From NCBI RefSeq assembly GCF_008370345.1, contig NZ_VTUU01000003.1, positions 186,001 to 250,000 on the forward strand: a stretch of 64,000 bases of DNA, given 5' to 3'. Shown piece after piece: positions 1 to 10,039 of the stretch (positions are counted from its first letter, which is position 1; every line of letters begins with the position of its first letter). Origin of the DNA: Marinobacter salinexigens. GTDB taxonomy: Bacteria > Pseudomonadota > Gammaproteobacteria > Pseudomonadales > Oleiphilaceae. Under the pieces are notes generated by a model. That model had not been told where the DNA came from, did no database searches, and worked only from the letters and a program-made list of their open reading frames with translations. A program made the position numbers and the translations under genes.

Positions 1-1713
1 GTGAGCGTTATGGCTCAGGTGCCGGACAGCTTTGATCCGGATTCGCCCTGTATGGTGACGGCCCCCTCCTCCGGATCCCGCGGGATATATGGCGCCATTG
101 GCACCGCTGGCGAGTGGGGTCTGAAAAAGGGCTGTGCGGTGGTCTATACCGACAAAGGCACTGGGACCGGCTCTCACAACCTGGAAACCGGTGCGGCCCA
201 GCGAATCGACGGTACCCTGACCAGTTCTGACGCAGAGGCTGTGCAGTTCCGTGCGGACCTGAGCGATGCTGAACGGGCAGATTTCAACGCCACCTCACCG
301 GATCGGTTTGCCTGGAAACACGCCCACTCCATGGCCAATCCCGAAAAAGACTGGGGGCTGCATGTGTTGCAGTCTATTGAGTTCGGGTTCTATGTGCTGA
401 ATGAAAAGTTTGGCCGGGAATTGGGTAATGATAAACGCCTGATCACCATCGACCCTGACAATACCCTGGTGATTGCGTCCAGTGTTTCTAATGGTGGAGG
501 TTCATCGCTGCGTGCCGCAGAGCAGGATGAACTGGGGCTGATCGACGGCGTGGCGGTATCCGAGCCCAACGTCAATCCGGTGGTCGATACCGGTTTTACC
601 ATTCGTCAGGGTGATGGTGCGGTGATCACCGGCCACAGTCGTAGCCTGTTGGATTACACCACTGCCCTGTCGGTCTGGCAGGGTTGTGCCAACCAGGCGC
701 CGGAGGTTCGTGATGCTGCCCCGTTGAATGCGGTGTTCAACCCACCGGCGGTGGGTGAAAATATCTGTAACTCCCTGGCTAACAAGGGCCTTGTGGCCGG
801 GGCTACCCTGGATGAGCGGGCCTCGGATGCGCTGCGTATCCTGAATGAGGAGTTCGGTATTCAGCCCGAACAGAACCTGTTGGCACCGGTGCACTTTGGC
901 CTGGCCGTGGCCCAGAGCATTTCCATGACATACGCGAATGCCTATGGCCGTGCCGGCGTGGAGGATCGTGTCTGCGACCTGACCCTGGCAGCGACAGATG
1001 GCGCGGGTGCTGTGACTCCGATTACCGCTGGCGCTGAAGCCGTGTTGTTCTCTTCCAGCAATGGCATTCCGCCTTCTGCGGGAGTCAACATTGTTTACGA
1101 CGGAGCTGAAGGTCAGCCAACCCACCTGGCCAGCAGTGTCTCGCCAAGTTCGAGTCAGGCGGATTACGGGCTGGATGCGTTGCTGTGCCTGCGCAGCCTG
1201 GCCCAAGGCAGTGATGTGGTCACCGGTTCCGATCTGACCGGCAATGCCGCTGATCTGTCCGCGGCCATTGCCGGTGGTATTACCGAGGTGCGTGCCAGTG
1301 GCAATCTGCGCGGTAAGCCAGCGGTTTACGTCACAGGGAGGGCCGATGCCATACTGCCCATCAATCATACCGCCCGCCCATACTACGGGCTCAACCAGCA
1401 GGTTGAGGGCGAAGACAGCAATCTGCACTACTACGAAATCCTGAATGCGCATCACCTGGATGTGTTGAACGGCTTCCCTGGCGTAGCCGATCGGTACGTG
1501 CCTTTGCATCACTACTACTTCCAGGCCCTGGACCTGATGTGGGCGCATCTGACCGATGAACAGCCGCTGCCACCGAGCCAGGTCGTCCGGACGGTTCCTC
1601 GCGGAGCGATTACCACGCCTTTGTCGGCGGTGAACCTGCCTGACATTGCGACCGATCCGGCGGTCGAAGACCGGATCGTCTTTGAGGAGAACCAGCTCCG
1701 CATTCCGGAGTAA
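1..1713 (+). CDS. 3-hydroxybutyrate oligomer hydrolase, 5'-truncated by the window edge
   Basis: The 570 residues match the D-(-)-3-hydroxybutyrate oligomer hydrolase family, which cleaves 3HB oligomers (products of PHB depolymerisation) to 3HB monomers. Visible landmarks are [20 protein letters not shown] near the start and the serine-nucleophile-like segment [10 protein letters not shown] around residue 162. Family members are usually near 700 residues, so roughly 100 or more N-terminal residues, including any signal peptide, lie upstream of the window; the GTG at position 1 is only the first codon seen, not a proposed start. Location (periplasmic or secreted) therefore cannot be judged. 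Its position just upstream of a sigma-54 regulator and 3HB uptake and oxidation genes supports the assignment. Confidence 0.88.
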   Translation: MSVMAQVPDSFDPDSPCMVTAPSSGSRGIYGAIGTAGEWGLKKGCAVVYTDKGTGTGSHNLETGAAQRIDGTLTSSDAEAVQFRADLSDAERADFNATSPDRFAWKHAHSMANPEKDWGLHVLQSIEFGFYVLNEKFGRELGNDKRLITIDPDNTLVIASSVSNGGGSSLRAAEQDELGLIDGVAVSEPNVNPVVDTGFTIRQGDGAVITGHSRSLLDYTTALSVWQGCANQAPEVRDAAPLNAVFNPPAVGENICNSLANKGLVAGATLDERASDALRILNEEFGIQPEQNLLAPVHFGLAVAQSISMTYANAYGRAGVEDRVCDLTLAATDGAGAVTPITAGAEAVLFSSSNGIPPSAGVNIVYDGAEGQPTHLASSVSPSSSQADYGLDALLCLRSLAQGSDVVTGSDLTGNAADLSAAIAGGITEVRASGNLRGKPAVYVTGRADAILPINHTARPYYGLNQQVEGEDSNLHYYEILNAHHLDVLNGFPGVADRYVPLHHYYFQALDLMWAHLTDEQPLPPSQVVRTVPRGAITTPLSAVNLPDIATDPAVEDRIVFEENQLRIPE

Positions 1714-1719
1714 GCAGGT

Positions 1720-1814
1720 GCCTGTCTGGTGCCTGCGGTGCCGGACAGGCTTGGTTTGCCCCCGAATCGGGGGCCCCATATACTTCCGTGACTGTACCCG
1801 GCGTCGTCGGGTAC
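1720..1814 (+). other. Three hairpins between the oligomer hydrolase and the regulator
   Basis: Three perfect inverted repeats follow one another: GCCTGTC/GACAGGC (1720-1726 with 1744-1750), GCCCCCGA/TCGGGGGC (1758-1774) and GTACCCG/CGGGTAC (1794-1814). None is followed by a T-run, so a Rho-independent terminator is not clear. The last one ends 13 bases before the regulator's ATG and could affect its translation. The function is inferred only. Confidence 0.35.
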
Positions 1815-1827
1815 CAGGGTTTATACA

Positions 1828-3273
1828 ATGAACAATATTCAACCCGATGGTGCGCGGTACATGACTGAGCTGTTTACCGAGAATTCCAGGAGTGGCATCA
1901 CCCGAGACCTGATCGAGGCTCTGTTTCCGATGTTTGAGGAAGCGAGTGCCGGAGCTATTGCTGTTGACCGTGAGGCCCGGATTACCTGGATCAACAGTAG
2001 TTACTCGCATCTGCTCGGGCTGGGAGATCCGGACTCTGTTATCGGTAAACCGGTCCGGCAGGTGATCCCGCACACCCGCATGCCGGAGGTCGTGGAAACC
2101 GGCAAGCCGCTGTTGCTGGACATCATGGAACATAACCATCAGCAGTTGGTGGTGACACGGCTGCCGTTCTATGACGATAGAGGCAGCATCGTCGGTGCTG
2201 TGGCCTTTGTTCTGTACGATGACCTGCAGCCGTTGACGCCATTGGTGTCCAAGTACCGGCGTCTGCATCAGGATCTGGCGGCAGCTCGCAAAGCCCTTGC
2301 GAAGAAAGCCCGGGGTACCCGCTACAGTCTGGGGGATTTTGTCGGTGCCAGTCCGGCAGCCCTCGAGGTCAAACGCCGTGCCCGACTTGCCGCTGGCCGC
2401 GAAATGCCGGTATTACTGCTTGGCGAGACCGGTACCGGTAAGGAAGTGCTGGCCCAGGCCATTCATACGGTGTCCGGTCGGGCAGAAAAGCCGTTTGTGG
2501 GGGTCAACGTGGCGGCGATTCCCGACAACCTGCTGGAAGCGGAATTTTTCGGAGTGGCTCCGGGTGCCTACACCGGAGCTGATCGTCGCACCCGGGAAGG
2601 CAAGTTCCAGCTCGCCAATGGTGGAACCCTGTTCCTTGATGAGGTGGGTGATATGCCGCTGCCGCTGCAGGCCAAGCTGCTCCGGGCTTTGCAGGAAGGC
2701 GAGATCGAACCTCTGGGCTCCAACAAGGTCAGCCAGGTGGATGTGCGAGTCATTGCGGCGACCAGCCGGAACCTGGAAGCGATGATTGCCGACGGCAGCT
2801 TCCGCTCCGATCTTTACTACCGTCTCAACGTTCTGGAAATCCCGATCCCGCCCTTGCGGGATCGTCTGGTGGATCTCGGCGTGCTGTGCGAGGCACTACT
2901 CGGAGAAATCTGTGAAGGCCTGGAGATGCGGGGCGAGATAACCGATGCCGGGGTCTCAGCGCTGGGCAGTTATGACTGGCCAGGCAACATTCGTGAGTTG
3001 CGCAACGTGCTGGAACGGGCGCTGACTATGAGTGAGGACGGGGGGCTGCTGGATGCCGATGCCATCTTCAAGGTGTTGCCCCGCAGTGGCAACCGGCCGA
3101 CCTCATCACTGACGCCCCAGCCTGTCAGACCCTTGTCCCAGACCTTGGCAGAAGCTGAAGCACAGGCCATAGAAGAGGCCCTGGTTGCCAGCCGTGGTAA
3201 TCGTACGCGGGCTGCGAAACTGCTGGGTATTTCCCGCTCTGTTCTCTACGAGAAACTTGGCAAAATGTCCTGA
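1828..3273 (+). CDS. hbcR: Sigma-54-dependent transcriptional activator, HbcR-like
   Basis: A 481-residue enhancer-binding protein. An N-terminal PAS domain (about 35-140) replaces a receiver, so it probably senses a small ligand and not phosphorylation. The AAA+ domain has Walker A GETGTGKE (199-206), the sigma-54 contact loop as GAYTGA (246-251, a Tyr variant of GAFTGA) and Walker B LFLDEVGD. A Fis-type helix-turn-helix (GNRTRAAKLLGISRSVLYEK) ends the protein. In Pseudomonas aeruginosa a PAS-type activator, HbcR (PA2005), drives 3HB catabolism with RpoN; this gene sits between 3HB oligomer hydrolase and 3HB uptake/oxidation genes, so the same role is inferred. An alternative start is ATG 1861. 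Its stop codon lies inside a palindrome that may be its own binding site. Confidence 0.85.
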   Translation: MNNIQPDGARYMTELFTENSRSGITRDLIEALFPMFEEASAGAIAVDREARITWINSSYSHLLGLGDPDSVIGKPVRQVIPHTRMPEVVETGKPLLLDIMEHNHQQLVVTRLPFYDDRGSIVGAVAFVLYDDLQPLTPLVSKYRRLHQDLAAARKALAKKARGTRYSLGDFVGASPAALEVKRRARLAAGREMPVLLLGETGTGKEVLAQAIHTVSGRAEKPFVGVNVAAIPDNLLEAEFFGVAPGAYTGADRRTREGKFQLANGGTLFLDEVGDMPLPLQAKLLRALQEGEIEPLGSNKVSQVDVRVIAATSRNLEAMIADGSFRSDLYYRLNVLEIPIPPLRDRLVDLGVLCEALLGEICEGLEMRGEITDAGVSALGSYDWPGNIRELRNVLERALTMSEDGGLLDADAIFKVLPRSGNRPTSSLTPQPVRPLSQTLAEAEAQAIEEALVASRGNRTRAAKLLGISRSVLYEKLGKMS

Positions 3274-3290
3274 TTTCAGGACAGGTGTCC
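3266..3290 (+). promoter_or_regulatory. Candidate enhancer sites for the sigma-54 activator
   Basis: TGTCCTGATTTCAGGACA (3266-3283) is a perfect 8-bp inverted repeat with a 2-base centre, and its right half is reused in GGACAGGTGTCC (3279-3290). It overlaps the last codons and stop of the regulator gene and lies about 120-145 bp upstream of the -24/-12 promoter, a usual distance for a sigma-54 enhancer. Assignment to HbcR is inferred. Confidence 0.5.
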
Positions 3291-3328
3291 CGTAATCCGT
3301 ACAAACACCTACGACTGATGTCTATATG

Positions 3329-3346
3329 CGTCCGGATGCCCGGACG
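3329..3346 (+). promoter_or_regulatory. Second palindrome upstream of the sigma-54 promoter (operator or terminator)
   Basis: CGTCCGG (3329-3335), ATGC, then CCGGACG (3340-3346) form a perfect 7-bp inverted repeat about 65-80 bp upstream of the promoter. It shares the GTCC/GGAC core with the sites at 3266-3290, which suggests another activator site. It is followed by a pyrimidine-rich run, so a terminator for the upstream gene is the alternative. Confidence 0.35.
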
Positions 3347-3408
3347 TTTCCCCTTCTTCTGAATGTTTAAAAATTCTTAACATTATGAAAAATAACAAAA
3401 AAGTCTTT

Positions 3409-3425
3409 CTGGCATAGTGTCTGCT
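3409..3425 (+). promoter_or_regulatory. Sigma-54 (-24/-12) promoter of the TRAP operon
   Basis: CTGGCATAGTGTCTGCT matches the RpoN consensus YTGGCACGNNNNTTGCW with the invariant GG (3411-3412) and GC (3423-3424) exactly 10 bases apart. It lies in an AT-rich stretch 172 bp upstream of the binding-protein gene and directly after a gene for a sigma-54 activator, which makes the call strong. Confidence 0.8.
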
Positions 3426-3596
3426 TTTGCTGAAGCGCAGGACGTCAGAACAACGTAGAGAACAAGACTGGCGCAATCTGTTGGACCCCAAATTCACGTG
3501 TCCGTCTGTTCCTGCGTTGGCTGACTATACTCAGACCAGGCCTTTCAGGTGCGAGCCACCGGGCCAGATACAATAACAATGCTAGGAGACTTGCCA

Positions 3597-4649
3597 ATGA
3601 AACTTCTCAAGGCTCTCACCGGAGTTGCCGGTGCGATTGCTCTCACCACGGGTTCCGCGTTCGCTGACGATCTTCGCTGGAAAATGCCCGTTGCCTTCGC
3701 CACCAATCTCCCGGGGCTGGGCTCCCCCGCCGCCTGGGTTGCAGACAACCTCACCACTGCATCTAACGGCAGTATTCAGGTTCGTGTCTACGAGCCGGGC
3801 AAGCTGGTTCCCCCGTTCGATATTCTGCAATCTGTCTCTGATGGCAAGGTCTCTGCCGGTTATACCTGGATCGGTTACGACCAGGGTAAGGTTCCGGCGG
3901 TACCTCTGTTCGCAGCGGTTCCTTTCGGTATGAAGCCATGGGCCTACATCGGCTGGTACTACTACGGTGGCGGCCATGAATTGCTGCAGGAAACCTACCA
4001 CAACAAAGGCTTCAAGGTTCACGCACAGCTGTGTGGCATCATCGGGCCGGAGACAGCTGGCTGGTACGCCAACAAGATTGAGTCCCTGGATGACTACAAG
4101 GGGATGAAGATCCGCTTTGCCGGACTGGGCGGCAAGGTGCTGGAGAAGCTGGGTGCATCCGTCACCATGATGCCTGGCGGCGAGCTCTATCAGGCGCTGG
4201 AAAAAGGCACCATTGATGCCACTGAATTCTCCATGCCAGCCATTGACCAGATCCTGGGCTTCGACCAGGTCGTCAAATACAACCTGTTCCCCGGTTGGCA
4301 TCAGCAGTTCACCGCCCAGTACATGCTGATCAACCAGGATGAGTGGGACGGTGCATCCGATTCCCAGAAAGCGCTGGTGGAAGCTTCCTGTACTGCTGCT
4401 ACTACCCTCGGTCTGGCCGAAGGTGAGTACAAGAATGGCGCTGTACTGGCGGGCTTCCAGGAAAACGGTATCCACGCTGACCAGATTCCCACCGACGTTC
4501 TCAAAAAGCTGAAAGCCGTTACTCAGGAAGTACTTGAGGAAGAAGCCGCCAAGGATGCTGACTTCAAACGTGCTTATGAAAGTCAGCAGGAGTTCCTGAA
4601 AACCTACAAGGTATGGGACGAGCGTGCCTACCTGCCGGCTGACCTGTAA
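3597..4649 (+). CDS. TRAP transporter substrate-binding protein (DctP family), probably for 3-hydroxybutyrate
   Basis: A 350-residue periplasmic binding protein. The start at 3597 is set by AGGAG at 3584-3588 and gives a clear signal peptide, MKLLKALTGVAGAIALTTGS followed by AFA and Asp-Asp. The mature part has the DctP fold pattern (GLGGKVLEKLGASVTMMPGG, then ALEKGTIDATE), in which a conserved Arg-containing site binds a carboxylate. It is the first gene of the sigma-54-driven unit and is followed by DctQ and DctM. The ligand 3HB is inferred from the dehydrogenase and CoA ligase downstream; the sequence alone cannot tell 3HB from other short hydroxy acids. Confidence 0.88.
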   Translation: MKLLKALTGVAGAIALTTGSAFADDLRWKMPVAFATNLPGLGSPAAWVADNLTTASNGSIQVRVYEPGKLVPPFDILQSVSDGKVSAGYTWIGYDQGKVPAVPLFAAVPFGMKPWAYIGWYYYGGGHELLQETYHNKGFKVHAQLCGIIGPETAGWYANKIESLDDYKGMKIRFAGLGGKVLEKLGASVTMMPGGELYQALEKGTIDATEFSMPAIDQILGFDQVVKYNLFPGWHQQFTAQYMLINQDEWDGASDSQKALVEASCTAATTLGLAEGEYKNGAVLAGFQENGIHADQIPTDVLKKLKAVTQEVLEEEAAKDADFKRAYESQQEFLKTYKVWDERAYLPADL

Positions 4650-4702
4650 GGCTGGAGTCTGACTCCTGGCGCCGGACGGAGTTCCGGCGTTCAAGACCCC
4701 AC

Positions 4703-4724
4703 GGATGGCCCTTCGGGGCCATCC
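4703..4724 (+). terminator. Stem-loop between binding-protein and membrane-subunit genes
   Basis: GGATGGCCC-TTCG-GGGCCATCC is a perfect 9-bp stem with a stable TTCG tetraloop, followed by only three T residues. Such hairpins between dctP and dctQ-type genes often act as partial terminators or 3'-end protectors so that the binding protein is made in excess over the membrane subunits. That role is inferred. Confidence 0.55.
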
Positions 4725-4763
4725 GCCTTTCACGCAACCGCTTTCTGAGTGAGGAACTCCACC

Positions 4764-5402
4764 ATGACGGTGTCTGATCAAGACTCTCTGCATACACCGC
4801 ACGCGTCGGTTTCCGACGCTGACGAACTTTTACATCACCATACCGAACTGCCCACCACCCGGATCAGCCAGTGGCTGGACAGCATCCTGACCCTTATCGG
4901 AAAAGGTGCTTCCTGGCTTTGGGTTGTGGTAACCGGTGTCATCATCTGGGCGGTGGTTGGCCGCTATGTATTCGGGCAGGGCTCGGTCCTTCTGGAAGAA
5001 GTCCAGTGGCACCTGGCTGGCACGGGGTGGTTGCTGGGTCTCGCGTATACCCTGGTCGTGGACGACCACGTCCGGGTTGATGTTCTGCATGAGCGGTGGT
5101 CACTGAAAACCCAGGCCTGGATCGAACTGTTGGGACTGCTGTTTCTGTTGTTGCCCTTCCTCGGGCTGGCGGTTTACGAAATGGTGCCTTACGCCCTCAG
5201 TTCCTGGGAAATTGGTGAAACCAGCCAGGCACCGGCGGGTCTGTCCCATCGCTGGGTACTCAAGGCGGTTCTGGCGCTGTCGTTTGCGCTGATCATCATT
5301 GCCGCGCTGTCCCGTCTGCTCAAAGTGACCGCGCTGTTGTTCGGATTCCCGAAACCCATCCGGATCGAAACGCCAGATAACAAGAAAGAGGATGCATCCT
5401 GA
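4764..5402 (+). CDS. TRAP transporter small membrane subunit (DctQ family)
   Basis: A 212-residue protein with four hydrophobic segments (around residues 45-65, 85-105, 125-145 and 170-195), as expected for the DctQ component that bridges binding protein and permease. The ATG at 4764 follows GAGGAA at good spacing. It carries a longer hydrophilic N-terminus (about 35 residues, His-rich) than many DctQ proteins. Its TGA overlaps the next gene's ATG by one base (TGATG), implying translational coupling. Confidence 0.88.
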   Translation: MTVSDQDSLHTPHASVSDADELLHHHTELPTTRISQWLDSILTLIGKGASWLWVVVTGVIIWAVVGRYVFGQGSVLLEEVQWHLAGTGWLLGLAYTLVVDDHVRVDVLHERWSLKTQAWIELLGLLFLLLPFLGLAVYEMVPYALSSWEIGETSQAPAGLSHRWVLKAVLALSFALIIIAALSRLLKVTALLFGFPKPIRIETPDNKKEDAS

Positions 5403-6766
5403 TGGAGCTTGAAGCAGTTTTTGTAATCGGCATGTTCCTCACCTTCGGGGTGCTGCTGATGACAGGTTTTCCGGTAGCCTGGGTGCTGGGTGGCACCGCG
5501 GTGATCTGGACTCTTATCGGGGTTATAGCGGTCGAGGACTTCGGCGCTAACCTGTGGTTCGACTATCCCTCATCCATGGGGCTGGTTCCAGAGCGAATCT
5601 GGGGTATCGTTGAAAGCGATACCCTCGTAGCATTGCCCATGTTCATCTTCATGGGGATCATGCTGGATCAGTCCGGTGTTGCGGAACGCCTGATGAAGAG
5701 CATGGTCAAGCTGTTCGGTAACGTGCGCGGAGGGTTCGCCGTCACCGTCATCGTGATTGGAGTATTGCTGGCCGCGACAACCGGCATCATTGGTGCATCC
5801 GTGGTGCTGCTGGGCATGCTGTCCCTGCCGGTGATGATGGAGAACAAATACGACAAGGGGTTTGCCGTGGGCACCGCCTGTGCCACCGGAACCCTCGGTA
5901 TCCTGATCCCTCCGTCCATCATGCTGGTATTGATGGCTGACCGGTTGGCGGTACCCGAAGCGTCTGTCGGTGACCTGTTCATGGGGGCCTTCCTGCCGGG
6001 GCTGATGCTCGGAGCCATGTATGTGGGTTATGCCCTGATCCGCCCGCTGCTGCAGCCCAATGTGGCCCCGGTTCCTCAGGGGCTCGAGAAAGTCAGCTGG
6101 AGCGTGGTCTGGGATGTTGCCAAAGCGGTACTGCCGACAGCGGCCCTGATACTGGGTGTGCTGGGTTCCATCTTTGCCGGTGTTGCCACCCCGACAGAGG
6201 CCTCTGGTGTTGGCGCCTTTGGCGCCTTGATCCTTGCTCTGGCGGCGGGACGGCTTAACCTGAAAGTACTGAGTTCATCGTTGCAGCAAACAACCCGTAC
6301 TGCTGCGTTCATCTTCGCCATCTTCCTTGGTGCGACGGCCTTCTCGGTTGTGCTGCGTGGCCTTGGCGGTGACACGGTCATTGAAGAAGCCCTGCTGGGG
6401 CTGCCCTTCGGCCCTTATGGCGTGATCCTGACCATCCTGTTTGCAGTGTTCCTGCTGGGCTTTTTCTTGGACTGGGTAGAAATCACTCTGATTATCCTGC
6501 CGCTGGTGGCACCGGTGGTACAGCAACTCGGTTTTGATCTTGTCTGGTTCACCATCATGTTCGCCATGTGCCTGCAGACCTCATTCCTGACACCGCCTGT
6601 CGGCTTTGCCCTGTTCTACATCAAGGGTGTGGCGCCACCGGAGATCAAGGTCACAGATATTTACCGCGGCGTTGTGCCGTTCATCATCATTCAATTGGTA
6701 GCCCTTGCCATTGTTTTCCTGATTCCGGAAATCGCGACCTGGCTGCCGAGCGTAGCTTACGAGTAA
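5402..6766 (+). CDS. TRAP transporter large permease subunit (DctM family)
   Basis: A 454-residue polytopic membrane protein with about 12 hydrophobic segments. DctM hallmarks are present: GILIPPSIMLVLMADRL in the first half and LTPPVGFALFYIKGVAPPEI near the C-terminus, the paired re-entrant loops of the ion-transporter superfamily. Together with DctQ it drives sodium-dependent uptake of the substrate delivered by the periplasmic binding protein. It ends 12 bases before the dehydrogenase gene, within the same operon. Confidence 0.92.
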   Translation: MELEAVFVIGMFLTFGVLLMTGFPVAWVLGGTAVIWTLIGVIAVEDFGANLWFDYPSSMGLVPERIWGIVESDTLVALPMFIFMGIMLDQSGVAERLMKSMVKLFGNVRGGFAVTVIVIGVLLAATTGIIGASVVLLGMLSLPVMMENKYDKGFAVGTACATGTLGILIPPSIMLVLMADRLAVPEASVGDLFMGAFLPGLMLGAMYVGYALIRPLLQPNVAPVPQGLEKVSWSVVWDVAKAVLPTAALILGVLGSIFAGVATPTEASGVGAFGALILALAAGRLNLKVLSSSLQQTTRTAAFIFAIFLGATAFSVVLRGLGGDTVIEEALLGLPFGPYGVILTILFAVFLLGFFLDWVEITLIILPLVAPVVQQLGFDLVWFTIMFAMCLQTSFLTPPVGFALFYIKGVAPPEIKVTDIYRGVVPFIIIQLVALAIVFLIPEIATWLPSVAYE

Positions 6767-6778
6767 GGAGAAACCATC

Positions 6779-7558
6779 ATGCGTCTGGAAAACAGGATTG
6801 CCCTGATCACCGGGGCGGGACGTGGAATCGGCCGGGCCATTGCCGAGCACTATGGCCGCGAGGGGGCAAAGGTCGCAGTTGCAGACCTGACTCTGGAGGG
6901 TGCGCAGGAGGCCGTGGCTGCCATCGAGCAGGCTGGCGGAACAGCCATGGCCCTGGCTATGGATGTCACCAATGAGCAGGCGGTTGATGATGGTGTGGCT
7001 GCCATCGTGGAAAAATGGGGCGGACTGGACATCGCCCTGGCCAACGCGGGTATCCAGCACATCGACCCGGTTCACAAGCTGTCCTTCGCCAACTGGAGCA
7101 AGGTGATGAGTGTTCACCTTGACGGAGCGTTCCTGGTGACGCGGGCCGCACTGAAACAAATGTACGCCAGTGGCGGTGGCACCATGCTCTATATGGGCTC
7201 GGTGCATTCTCTGGAGGCTTCACCGCTGAAATCGCCCTACGTGGCGGCAAAACATGGCATGCTGGGTTTGTGCCGGGCGGTCGCCAAAGAGGGGGCTGAG
7301 CACGGCGTTCGCAGCAACATTATCTGCCCGGGCTTCGTCCGCACACCGCTGGTCGACAAGCAGATTCCCGAACAGGCAAAAGAGCTGGGTATTTCCGAAC
7401 AGGAAGTGATCAGCAAGGTCATGCTGAAAAATACGGTGGACGGCGAGTTCACCACCCTGGAAGACGTCTCGGAACTGGCGGTTCACCTGGCAGCTTTTCC
7501 CTCTGCGGCCCTGACCGGCCAGTCCATCGTCGTCAGCCACGGCTGGCACATGCAGTAA
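6779..7558 (+). CDS. bdhA: D-3-hydroxybutyrate dehydrogenase (short-chain dehydrogenase)
   Basis: A 259-residue NAD-dependent SDR that would oxidise D-3-hydroxybutyrate to acetoacetate in the cytoplasm. The cofactor loop is TGAGRGIG, the catalytic triad is Ser141, Tyr154, Lys158 (YVAAKHG), and the segment [20 protein letters not shown] plus [15 protein letters not shown] closely resembles characterised 3HB dehydrogenases, including the substrate-contacting Gln of DKQI. A GGAG ribosome site precedes the ATG. It lies between the TRAP permease gene and the acetoacetyl-CoA synthetase gene, which supports the substrate. General SDR is the fallback call. Confidence 0.88.
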   Translation: MRLENRIALITGAGRGIGRAIAEHYGREGAKVAVADLTLEGAQEAVAAIEQAGGTAMALAMDVTNEQAVDDGVAAIVEKWGGLDIALANAGIQHIDPVHKLSFANWSKVMSVHLDGAFLVTRAALKQMYASGGGTMLYMGSVHSLEASPLKSPYVAAKHGMLGLCRAVAKEGAEHGVRSNIICPGFVRTPLVDKQIPEQAKELGISEQEVISKVMLKNTVDGEFTTLEDVSELAVHLAAFPSAALTGQSIVVSHGWHMQ

Positions 7559-7574
7559 CGAACAGGAACGACAG

Positions 7575-9566
<1,992 letters not shown>

Positions 9567-9583
9567 GACCGAATGTCTCCAGT

Positions 9584-9623
9584 GGCGCGTGGCCGAGTGC
9601 AAAGCTCGCCCCGCGCCTTTTTT
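9584..9623 (+). terminator. Rho-independent terminator of the 3HB operon
   Basis: GGCGCG (9584-9589) pairs with CGCGCC (9612-9617), with an inner CGAG/CTCG pairing, and is followed by six T residues (9618-9623). It begins 18 bases after the acetoacetyl-CoA synthetase stop codon. Confidence 0.75.
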
Positions 9624-9671
9624 ATGCCTTAGAGCGTAATCCAGGAAGGCGCTGGGAAAACCGGATCAGCG

Positions 9672-9761
9672 GTTGTGGCTCTGCTTCCCAAAACTGTGCG
9701 GAGCCATGGATGGCGGAGCCCAAGCGCCACATGGATGTGCTTGAGCGGGTTTTGAGAAGCA
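9672..9761. repeat. Structured intergenic repeat, copy 1 (long stem enclosing two TGGA hairpins)
   Basis: Outer arms at 9672-9694 and 9739-9761 pair over 23 bases with two exceptions. Inside are two small hairpins, GCCA-TGGA-TGGC and CACA-TGGA-TGTG, giving a three-way-junction shape. A second copy at 57654-57752 keeps this layout and the core spacing but has completely different outer-arm sequence. This could be a mobile palindromic element of REP type or a transcribed structured RNA; I do not recognise it as a named family. Confidence 0.6.
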
Positions 9762-10039
9762 GAGCCATAACTGCGTTAACTCCCGGATATACAACTGGCT
9801 CCCATATTCCTGAATGTTAGAAAGTTTCGTAAATTCTGGTCATTTCATACTCTTGTCACGGAAGATCTGGCATTTTTAGTCCGTTCTTATACTAAGATCG
9901 TAACCAAAATTTCCCGAAAAATGCTATCTTAGTAGGTCTATCAAAAGTTCCAATTCAGTCATCGCTGTGGCCAGACGTCCACAAGACGCCAGACCCAGCC
10001 GTGGCCGTCCTGAACCCACCCATTAGCCTGAGGACGAAA
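9762..10039 (+). other. Leader region of isocitrate dehydrogenase, no gene seen
   Basis: AT-rich sequence without a convincing coding frame. A TATACT hexamer at 9888-9893 could be a -10 element, but no good -35 sits at the right distance. The start of the following gene is fixed by GAGG at 10030-10033. Confidence 0.4.

Noticed and set aside
502..2268. A 588-codon open frame on the minus strand opposite the oligomer hydrolase and regulator
   Set aside because: It spans two real genes antisense, has no ribosome site and gives a low-complexity, His/Arg/Gln-rich product with no domain. It follows from high GC codon structure.
3350..3420. AT-rich stretch as a sign of horizontal transfer
   Set aside because: It is a short promoter region next to a sigma-54 element; flanking genes show normal composition and pathway-consistent order.
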